DNA of 64,000 nucleotides, from positions 186,001 through 250,000 of the forward strand of contig NZ_QJRH01000071.1 in NCBI RefSeq assembly GCF_003254545.1. The letters run 5' to 3'. The DNA is from Flavobacterium tistrianum. Lineage in GTDB: Bacteria; Bacteroidota; Bacteroidia; Flavobacteriales; Flavobacteriaceae. The translations under genes were made by a program, and so were the position numbers. Each line of letters begins with the position of its first letter. Position 1 is the stretch's first letter. The notes under the pieces were generated by a model, which saw only the letters and a list, made by a program, of their open reading frames with translations, ran no database searches and was not told the origin of the DNA. Of the stretch, positions 34,230-41,183 are shown piece by piece.

Positions 34230-36917
34230 ATGAATAAGATACTTTTTTTATTTGCCATACTTTTTACTTCTATTTCCTTTTCTCAAAGTGTCCGTTTTGA
34301 TGGTTTGATTCAGGACGAACAGAAAAATCCGTTAGAAATGGCCAATATTATGGCAATTAATAACGGCACAAAAGCAATGGATTCTTATGGGATTACCAAT
34401 GATAAAGGAAAGTTTCAGCTGACTTTAAAACCCAATACAGCTTATACCATTAAAATAAGTTATTTGGGAATGAAATCTAAAGAAATGGTAGTATCGACTA
34501 AGTCCGAAAACATGACTCAGAATATTGTTTTGGATGGTGCAGGAATCGAATTGGAAGGTGTTGAAATTGTACGCGAAATGCCTGTTTCTATAAAAGGTGA
34601 CACAATTGTTTATAATGCTGATTCTTTTAAATCGGGAACCGAAAAAAAGCTTGAAGATGTCTTGAAGAAACTTCCGGGAGTTGAGGTAAATGCTGACGGA
34701 GAAATTGAAGTGGAAGGGAAAAAAGTCAGTAAATTGATGGTTGAGGGAAAAGATTTTTTTGACGGAGATACCAAATTAGGCGTTAAAAATATTCCTGCCG
34801 ATGCTATTGATAAAGTTCAGGTTTTAAGAAATTATAATGAAATAAGTCAGTTAAAAGGTTTAGAAAACGATCAGGAAAATGTGGCGATGAACATTAAACT
34901 GAAAGAAGGAAAAAAGAACTTTTGGTTTGGAGACGTTACTGCAGGAATTGGAGTTGCAGAATTGGACAGCCGATATATCATTAATCCGAAACTGTTCTAC
35001 TACAGCCCGAAATACAGTATTAATTTAATTACCAATTTTAATAATATTGGCGAATTGCCTCTTACCGCTCAGGATTATTTTAAGTTCACAGGAGGATTTA
35101 AAAACGTGATGAAAAAAGGAGGGAGCAGTTTTAATGTCTCTTCAAATGATTTAGGAATTTCACTGCTCAGAAATAATCGAGCAAAAGAAATTGAAACCAA
35201 ATTTGGCGCAACAAACTTTGCTTATTCTGTAAATAAAGCTTGGAATATTAGCGGTTTTGGAATTCTTTCAACTTCAAAAACCGATTTAGAAACCAAGTCT
35301 CAAACAACCATTTTAGATTCTGGAGATCAGCAGAAAAGTAACGAAAATACCAGCCAAAAAAATAATTTGGGACTTTTTAAATTAAGTTCAACCTATAAGC
35401 CAAGTGACAAATTTCAGTTTGATTATGATATTTTGACAAAACTTACCAAACAAGAAGAATACTCAGATTTGTTTAGAGAACAGATTGTTCAAAACGTTGC
35501 GACTTCAGAAGATATTTTTACAACAAAAAAACAAGATCCTACTTCGATTAATCAGAATTTGAGTTTGTATTACACGCAAAGCACTAAAAATATCTTTGCT
35601 TTTGAAATGCAGCATTTATATCAGGACGAAAATCCTTTTTATAATGCTAATCTGCAAACACTTCCTTTTGATTTATCAGGATATATGTCGGGACAAAACA
35701 GAAATGATTATAATCAAGACCGATTTGTAAAAACCAATAAATTGGATGCAAAACTAGATTATTATTATATGGTTACGCCAAAAAGTAATTTCAATATTAC
35801 TTTAGGAAATACGTATTCATATCAGAACTTTAATTCTCACATTTTCCAAATGTTGGATAATGGAACAAGAAATGATTTGAATGACGTTGAAAATAATAAT
35901 GATGTAGATTATCGTTTTAATGATGCTTTTTTAGGTTTTCATTATAAAATCCTCACAGGAAAATTTACTCTGACACCTGGTGTAAGTCTTCATACTTATC
36001 AAATGACAAACGGACAATTAGGAACCGATTATTCTCAGAATTTCACGAAAGTGCTTCCAGATTTCTTTGCTTTGTATCAAATCAAGAAATCAGAAACATT
36101 GACGTATAATTTTTCGCTAACAAATGATTTTACAGATATCAATCAGTTGGCTTCGGGTTATGTTTTGTCTAATTATAGCAGTTTATTTCGCGGAAACCGT
36201 TTCTTAGAAAATGCGACTTCTCAAGTGCATTCGCTTCGTTATTTTAAGTATAATATGTTCAATTTCGAGAACATTTTTGCCAATGCAACTTATACAAGAA
36301 AAGTAGATGCTATTAAAACAAAAGCCAATTTTGACGGAATTAATCAGTCTTCTGTTCCGTACAATTCCAATTTAGCTGATGAGACTTTTATAGGAATGGG
36401 AAATTATGGGCGTTCGTTTTTAAAGAATTATAAAGCCTCTGCAAATGCAACTTTTAATTGGTCAAAATTCAATAATATTCAGAACAATCAATTGTCAACA
36501 ACAGAGAGTTTCAGTCAGAGTTATACTTTACGAGCTTCAACAAATTATAAAAACCTTCCAAATATAGAATTTGGGTATAATCTTTTGGTCAATAAATACA
36601 GCGGTTCAACTTTTTATACTGATAAACCATTTGCAAGGTTAGATTATTATTTCTTGGATAGTTTTTCTTTTGTTTCAGAATACGAATTCTATCATTATTA
36701 TAATGGAGATAAAACGGTTGATAACGAATATGATTTTTTAAGCGCTAGTTTAATTTACCAGAAAAAGAATAGTAAATGGGAGTATAAAATCTCGGCAACC
36801 AATCTGTTGAACACAAAATATCTTAACGACGACAGCTTCTCACAGTTCTCTACAAGGGTTTCTCAATATACTGTACAGCCACGTTATATCATATTTTCAA
36901 TGAAATATAATTTGTAG
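34230..36917 (+). CDS. TonB-receptor-like outer membrane barrel protein, GLPGLI partner
   Basis: The 895-residue protein has a signal peptide (ends SISFSQ), a carboxypeptidase-like regulatory domain (about 20-110), a plug-like region with LEDVLKKLPGVEVNADGEIE (about 141-160) and VEGKDFFDGD, and a long barrel ending FSMKYNL. It resembles the outer-membrane-beta-barrel (OMP_b-brl_3) group of TonB receptors rather than SusC. The substrate is unknown. It follows the GLPGLI gene by 56 bases and is probably cotranscribed with it. Confidence 0.85.
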   Translation: MNKILFLFAILFTSISFSQSVRFDGLIQDEQKNPLEMANIMAINNGTKAMDSYGITNDKGKFQLTLKPNTAYTIKISYLGMKSKEMVVSTKSENMTQNIVLDGAGIELEGVEIVREMPVSIKGDTIVYNADSFKSGTEKKLEDVLKKLPGVEVNADGEIEVEGKKVSKLMVEGKDFFDGDTKLGVKNIPADAIDKVQVLRNYNEISQLKGLENDQENVAMNIKLKEGKKNFWFGDVTAGIGVAELDSRYIINPKLFYYSPKYSINLITNFNNIGELPLTAQDYFKFTGGFKNVMKKGGSSFNVSSNDLGISLLRNNRAKEIETKFGATNFAYSVNKAWNISGFGILSTSKTDLETKSQTTILDSGDQQKSNENTSQKNNLGLFKLSSTYKPSDKFQFDYDILTKLTKQEEYSDLFREQIVQNVATSEDIFTTKKQDPTSINQNLSLYYTQSTKNIFAFEMQHLYQDENPFYNANLQTLPFDLSGYMSGQNRNDYNQDRFVKTNKLDAKLDYYYMVTPKSNFNITLGNTYSYQNFNSHIFQMLDNGTRNDLNDVENNNDVDYRFNDAFLGFHYKILTGKFTLTPGVSLHTYQMTNGQLGTDYSQNFTKVLPDFFALYQIKKSETLTYNFSLTNDFTDINQLASGYVLSNYSSLFRGNRFLENATSQVHSLRYFKYNMFNFENIFANATYTRKVDAIKTKANFDGINQSSVPYNSNLADETFIGMGNYGRSFLKNYKASANATFNWSKFNNIQNNQLSTTESFSQSYTLRASTNYKNLPNIEFGYNLLVNKYSGSTFYTDKPFARLDYYFLDSFSFVSEYEFYHYYNGDKTVDNEYDFLSASLIYQKKNSKWEYKISATNLLNTKYLNDDSFSQFSTRVSQYTVQPRYIIFSMKYNL

Positions 36918-36950
36918 TATTTTAATTGCAAGATTATCATCTTTTGTGAT

Positions 36951-36978
36951 TTGTTTAAAGAAGAATCAAATATCTTTG
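36951..36978 (+). promoter_or_regulatory. Promoter of the 755-residue hypothetical gene
   Basis: TTG (36951-36953), a 17-base spacer and TATCTTTG (36971-36978) match the consensus closely. This places the start of transcription near 36985 and argues that translation starts at 37009, not at the frame start 36946. Confidence 0.75.
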
Positions 36979-37008
36979 CGCTATATTATTAACAACAAAA
37001 ATGTAGTT

Positions 37009-39273
37009 ATGCGCAATTTTATTTGGAGTATATCACTCCTGTTTGCTGGAATTTCTATCTCTTTCGCCCAAACAAATGGAATAGAAAAGGGAACTTATTT
37101 ATCTACAAATAAAGGAGGAAAAATCAAATTGAATTTATTGGATGATAATAAGTATGAATTGGTTTTTTATTCAGGAGGATATGAGATTAAAGGAGATTCG
37201 CTAGTTTTCTTAAAAAGCAAAAATACCGTAAATAATAGATTTGATCTTTCTTTTGTTAAAGATAAAAATGCTAAAAAAGTTAAGATTAAGTTTTTGAATC
37301 CATCATACTATTCGTTTTACATAGGAACTCAAAAAGGGACAGAAGCAGTACAATACCAGAGAGTTTCTGATATTAAAACGAAAGAAGATCCTGAATGGAC
37401 TAAAGATGATTTAGAGTTCGAAATAGATAAGACTGATTTTCTTTATTTGGTTTACGAAGACTATAATGGAAAAAGCGATGTTAATAAATTTGCATTGCCA
37501 AAAGATGTTTCAGAAGTGACGATTAGCTATGATCTTGCAATTCTGAACGATTTAAATCTTGCAGGATCTTTTGATAAGAAAACAAAAGAATTGAGAATTT
37601 CTGATCAAGCAGGAAAAGATCCTTTAGTATTTGTGAACGAAAAAGATGAGAAGCCAGCTAAAACTCCAATAGTAGTTCCGATAGAAACTCAATCTGTTAC
37701 AAATTGGACTTATCCAGGGAAAGATTCTGATTCTTATGGAGGCTTTGCTGTAGATAGTGTTGGAAATAATTTAATAGACACTGCAGCAGTAGCAGGATCG
37801 GCATATCCTGTTGATGCTACTGCTTCTTATACCAAATATGATTTTAAGTTAAAAATTGAGGACAATTTAAAAAAGGCAATAGAATCTACAAAAACAGCCA
37901 GCAATAAATTTTTGGTTGTTGTGGTTGACAGCAAAAACAAAAAAGCAAAAGAAGGTTTTGATGCTTTTGTAAAAGAACAGGAAACACAGACTGGATATAA
38001 TATGTATGATTCGTATAATGCACTGTATGATACTTACAATTATTATTTGGCTGGAGCCGATGATAAAAAATGGCTAAAAAACAATAAAATAACCAATGAT
38101 CCGAGCGTATTGGTTTTAAACGAAAACGGTGATGTACTTGCTGTTGCAAAATCAGATTTAACAACACAGCAATATCAGTTTAGCTACTATGGTGATTTTT
38201 ATAAGAGGCTTCAAAAAGCAAATGCGTTTCTTTCTATAGATAAAGTTTTAAAGAACAAAAAAGCTTCAGATGCAGACTCAATTAATGCTTTTAATAAAGC
38301 CGCTTTATTAGAAACATCTTATGATTATGATTCAGATTATTCAGTAAGCGATCCTAATTCTACTGATTTTGTAATTACAAAAACGGCTTTAAACCAAAAA
38401 GAAGTAGCTCAAACATGGAAAAAATTGATTGAGGCACATCAAAAAGATAAAGCCGTAAACATGTATTTGGCTGAGACTATTATAAAAGAAATCAAAAATC
38501 AAGGATTTACAAAACAGCTTTTCAGTACAGACAGAATTCTAAATGATACAGATTTCTTAGCTATCGATTATTTGCTAAATCACTCAGAAGATATTGAAAA
38601 TAATCGTGCTGATTTTAATAGTAAACAAGGAGAACTTCATACCGTTGGAAATATGGTTTCTGAAATTTCAGATGCATTGCAGCAAAATCTGTATCTTTCT
38701 CAAGATGGAGTTTCTGGAGAAATGAATAAAGAAAAAATCAATTCAATTTATAAGAAAATCATTGCTTCTGGAAAAGGGAATTTTGATGTTTATAGAAATT
38801 ACTTCTACTATTTAAGCCAGATTGAAGAAAAAGATGGTTCTAACATAACTTATTTAAGAGAGTTTAATATGTATTTTGATAATACATTAGCAGGACCAAG
38901 TCCGATTGAAAAATTAGACGCTATTTTTGGAGGTTTAGATTCTAGCTCAAGTTATTCTTATGATGGATGGAGTTCGTTTAAGCTTTACCATTCGGATATT
39001 TGCAACAATGCAGCATGGACAGTGGTATTAAAACCACAGAATTCAAACTTTATTAAAGAAGCAATTAAATGGTCTGAATATAGCTTGGTAATATCTAAAA
39101 ACAATCCGTACTATTTAGACACTTTAGCGCAATTGTATTATAAAGATGGACAGACACAAAAAGCTATTGAAACACAGGTTTTAGCAGTAAAATATATTAC
39201 TAGTGATGTTGATGAAGAAACTGCAAATCAAATGAAAGAAGTTTTAACTAAAATGAGTAACGGAACATATTAA
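37009..39273 (+). CDS. Large exported hypothetical protein, thioredoxin-like middle and TPR-like end
   Basis: The 754-residue protein has a signal peptide (MRNFIWSISLLFAGISISFA), an N-terminal beta-rich region (about 20-120), a stretch resembling a thioredoxin-like fold without a CxxC (NKFLVVVVDSKNKKAK ... DPSVLVLNENGDVLAVA), and an alpha-helical tail with a TPR-like pair (YYLDTLAQLYYKDGQTQKAI). I recognise no named family. It is monocistronic with a clear promoter and terminator, so it is a regulated, intact gene. Confidence 0.75.
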   Translation: MRNFIWSISLLFAGISISFAQTNGIEKGTYLSTNKGGKIKLNLLDDNKYELVFYSGGYEIKGDSLVFLKSKNTVNNRFDLSFVKDKNAKKVKIKFLNPSYYSFYIGTQKGTEAVQYQRVSDIKTKEDPEWTKDDLEFEIDKTDFLYLVYEDYNGKSDVNKFALPKDVSEVTISYDLAILNDLNLAGSFDKKTKELRISDQAGKDPLVFVNEKDEKPAKTPIVVPIETQSVTNWTYPGKDSDSYGGFAVDSVGNNLIDTAAVAGSAYPVDATASYTKYDFKLKIEDNLKKAIESTKTASNKFLVVVVDSKNKKAKEGFDAFVKEQETQTGYNMYDSYNALYDTYNYYLAGADDKKWLKNNKITNDPSVLVLNENGDVLAVAKSDLTTQQYQFSYYGDFYKRLQKANAFLSIDKVLKNKKASDADSINAFNKAALLETSYDYDSDYSVSDPNSTDFVITKTALNQKEVAQTWKKLIEAHQKDKAVNMYLAETIIKEIKNQGFTKQLFSTDRILNDTDFLAIDYLLNHSEDIENNRADFNSKQGELHTVGNMVSEISDALQQNLYLSQDGVSGEMNKEKINSIYKKIIASGKGNFDVYRNYFYYLSQIEEKDGSNITYLREFNMYFDNTLAGPSPIEKLDAIFGGLDSSSSYSYDGWSSFKLYHSDICNNAAWTVVLKPQNSNFIKEAIKWSEYSLVISKNNPYYLDTLAQLYYKDGQTQKAIETQVLAVKYITSDVDEETANQMKEVLTKMSNGTY

Positions 39274-39296
39274 TAAAGAATTATCAGTATAAAATA

Positions 39297-39330
39297 AAAG
39301 CCGATTTCTAGAATTAGAAATCGGCTTTTT
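39297..39330 (+). terminator. Bidirectional terminator before metK
   Basis: AAAGCCGATTTCTA / TAGAAATCGGCTTT with a 4-base loop and T run. It serves both the hypothetical gene and convergent metK. Confidence 0.9.
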
Positions 39331-39383
39331 CTGTTTAGCTAATCTAAGATGTCTAATAATCTAAGTTAGTCTATAAGTCTGAA

Positions 39384-40634
39384 TTACAATCCAAATGCAG
39401 CTTTTACTTGGTCAACAAAATCAAGTTTTTCCCATGTAAACAATTCAACAGTAACTGTTTTTTCATTTCCGCCTGGAGCAGAGAAAGTTTTAGTAACCGT
39501 TTCTGGTTTACGTCCCATGTGTCCGTAAGCAGCAGTTTCGCTGTAGATTGGGTTTCTTAATTTTAAACGTTGCTCGATAAAGTAAGGACGCATATCAAAG
39601 ATAGCTTCTACTTTTTTAGCGATTTCACCGTTAGTTAAGTTTACTTTAGAAGTTCCGTAAGTTTCAATGAAAATACCCATTGGCTCAGCAACTCCGATTG
39701 CGTAAGAAACCTGAACTAAGATTTCGTCAGCAACACCAGCAGCAACTAAGTTTTTAGCGATATGACGAGTTGCATAAGCAGCACTTCTGTCCACTTTACT
39801 TGGATCTTTTCCAGAGAATGCACCACCACCGTGAGCACCTTTTCCACCGTAAGTATCAACAATGATTTTTCTTCCTGTTAAACCAGTGTCTCCGTGAGGT
39901 CCTCCAATAACGAATTTTCCTGTTGGATTAATATGGTAGTTGATTTTATCGTTAAATAAGTGAGCGTGCTCTGGGTTTTTAGCGATAATTCTAGGAATCA
40001 AGATTTCGATGATATCTTTTTTGATTTTAGCCAACATTGCAGCCTCTTCATCAAAATCATCGTGCTGAGTTGAGATAACAATTGCATCAATACGAGTTGG
40101 TTTGTTATCGTCGCTATATTCTAAAGTTACTTGAGATTTAGCATCTGGACGTAAATACGTGATTTCTTTGTTTTCACGTCTTAAAATTGCTAATTCTTGT
40201 AATAATTTATGAGATAAATCTAATGCCAAAGGCATGTAGTTTTCAGTTTCGTTTGTAGCATAACCAAACATCATTCCTTGGTCACCAGCACCTTGCTCTT
40301 CTGGCTTAGCTCTGTCAACACCTTGGTTAATATCTGCAGATTGCTCGTGAATAGCCGAAAGAATTCCACAAGAATTCGCTTCAAACATATATTCACTTTT
40401 AGTATATCCAATTTTACGGATTACCTCACGTGCAATTTGCTGTACATCTAGATAAGTATTCGATTTTACTTCACCTGCCAAAATAACCTGACCAGTTGTA
40501 ACTAATGTTTCACAAGCAACTTTTGAGTCAGCATCAAATGCCAAAAAGTTGTCAATTAAAGCGTCCGAAATTTGATCTGCAACTTTGTCTGGATGCCCTT
40601 CACTAACAGATTCTGACGTAAATAAATAAGCCAT
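39384..40634 (-). CDS. metK: S-adenosylmethionine synthetase
   Basis: MetK makes SAM from methionine and ATP. The 416-residue protein has FTSESVSEGHPDKVADQISDA in its first 26 residues (ATP/methionine site), GAGDQGMMFGYATNE (about 116-130), the P-loop-like GGPHGDTGLTGRKIIVDTYG (about 245-264) and GGGAFSGKDPSKVDRSAAY. Length is slightly above E. coli's 384 due to loop insertions. It is the gate between methionine and SAM. The SAM-II-type riboswitch in its leader gives direct end-product sensing. Confidence 0.98.
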   Translation of the reverse strand: MAYLFTSESVSEGHPDKVADQISDALIDNFLAFDADSKVACETLVTTGQVILAGEVKSNTYLDVQQIAREVIRKIGYTKSEYMFEANSCGILSAIHEQSADINQGVDRAKPEEQGAGDQGMMFGYATNETENYMPLALDLSHKLLQELAILRRENKEITYLRPDAKSQVTLEYSDDNKPTRIDAIVISTQHDDFDEEAAMLAKIKKDIIEILIPRIIAKNPEHAHLFNDKINYHINPTGKFVIGGPHGDTGLTGRKIIVDTYGGKGAHGGGAFSGKDPSKVDRSAAYATRHIAKNLVAAGVADEILVQVSYAIGVAEPMGIFIETYGTSKVNLTNGEIAKKVEAIFDMRPYFIEQRLKLRNPIYSETAAYGHMGRKPETVTKTFSAPGGNEKTVTVELFTWEKLDFVDQVKAAFGL

Positions 40635-40686
40635 AATAATGTAATAAAAATGTATTAATTTTAAATTTAAGCGAGGAAATAATTGC

Positions 40687-40719
40687 TAAAAAGGGCTAAA
40701 GGAGGGTTCCTGCTTTAGC
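40687..40719 (-). promoter_or_regulatory. Alternative hairpin / candidate terminator of the metK leader
   Basis: On the minus strand, GCTAAAG (3' end of the SAM-II core) can pair with a downstream CTTTAGC; after a C-C mismatch AGG pairs with CCT around an AAC loop, and CCTTTTT follows. Because the 5' arm is also needed for the riboswitch pseudoknot, the two structures exclude each other. It lies about 60 bases upstream of the metK ATG. Confidence 0.55.
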
Positions 40720-40807
40720 ATTTTTTACTGCTGAAATGAATCTTTCAGCATTCATAACGAAACCATTTCATTATGAAGAGGTTGCAATCAGTTCAAATTT
40801 TTCCTCT
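40709..40807 (-). ncRNA. SAM-II-type riboswitch (long-loop form) of metK
   Basis: Read on the minus strand: stem P1 AGAGG / CCTCT (plus coordinates 40803-40807 and 40777-40781) encloses the core TTTGAACTGATTGCAA. Two hairpins follow, then AAAAAATGCTAAAGCAGG. Pseudoknot P2 is formed by ACTGATTGC with GCTAAAGCAG (CTG:CAG and GC:GC). This is the SAM-II arrangement, and the core matches the known TTTAACCGTATTGCAA...GCTAAAAAGGG pattern. The inserted loop hairpins (TGCTGAAA/TTTCAGCA and TTCATAA/TTATGAA) make it the long-loop type seen in Bacteroidota. Its position just before metK supports SAM sensing. Confidence 0.85.
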
Positions 40808-40817
40808 ATTTCGGGTG

Positions 40818-40849
40818 CAAAGGTATGAAACCATTTTGATTTGCAAATT
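40818..40849 (-). promoter_or_regulatory. Promoter of metK
   Basis: On the minus strand: TTG in ATTTG (complement 40844-40846), an 18-base spacer and TACCTTTG (40818-40825). Transcription would begin around 40811, just upstream of stem P1 of the riboswitch. Confidence 0.8.
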
Positions 40850-40895
40850 AAAGTTCAACTTTTTTTATTTTTTATAGCAGAAATTTAACAGTAGC

Positions 40896-40916
40896 ATACT
40901 ATTTTGATAGGGTAAT
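40896..40916 (+). promoter_or_regulatory. Putative operator shared with the cys operon
   Basis: ATACTA-TTTT-GATAGGGTAAT lies between the divergent metK and leader 1 promoters. The same pattern, CTACTA-AGCC-GATAGGGTAAT, recurs at 55968-55988 upstream of the sulfate assimilation genes: 16 of 21 positions are identical, including an 11-base run. A sulfur regulator such as the Rrf2 protein encoded at 54442 is a candidate binder. Confidence 0.55.
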
Positions 40917-40937
40917 AGAAAATATTTTGTTTTTTGT

Positions 40938-40968
40938 TTGGTCGATTAAAAAATAGTTCGCAACTTTG
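40938..40968 (+). promoter_or_regulatory. Promoter of leader 1 and the TonB-dependent transporter
   Basis: TTG (40938-40940), a 20-base spacer and CAACTTTG (40961-40968), one mismatch from TANNTTTG. The transcript would start near 40975, 17 bases before the leader ORF. Confidence 0.6.
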
Positions 40969-40991
40969 CCCCGTTAAAACAAAAGAAACAA

Positions 40992-41060
40992 ATGAAATTT
41001 ACAGTTTGCAATATGATGTCTTGTAAGATGCCGGAGTTCTCCGCAGAGACGCTATTGTAA
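40992..41060 (+). CDS. Leader peptide 1 (Met/Cys-containing attenuator ORF)
   Basis: A 22-codon ORF whose middle reads VCNMMSCKM: Met at 8, 9 and 13, Cys at 6 and 11. After these codons the leader RNA contains GCAGAG (41043-41048, codons 18-19). This is identical to the 3' arm of the following terminator and able to pair with the 5' arm CTCTGC (41090-41095). A ribosome stalled at codon 13 or before would leave GCAGAG free; one at the stop codon would cover it. This fits translation-coupled attenuation of the downstream TonB-dependent transporter. Expression of the peptide is not proven. Confidence 0.75.
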   Translation: MKFTVCNMMSCKMPEFSAETLL

Positions 41061-41086
41061 TTATTTTTCAATAAAAATATAAATAG

Positions 41087-41116
41087 AACCTCTGCCGAAC
41101 CGCAGAGGTTTTTTTT
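41087..41116 (+). terminator. Attenuator terminator of leader 1
   Basis: AACCTCTGC / GCAGAGGTT with a 6-base loop (CGAACC) and six further T, between leader 1 and the transporter gene. Confidence 0.9.
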
Positions 41117-41183
41117 ATGTCAAAATGAAACCTGTAAGATTTTTTTTAAGCCAAAAACAATAATTAATTCAGTAAAAAAAGAA

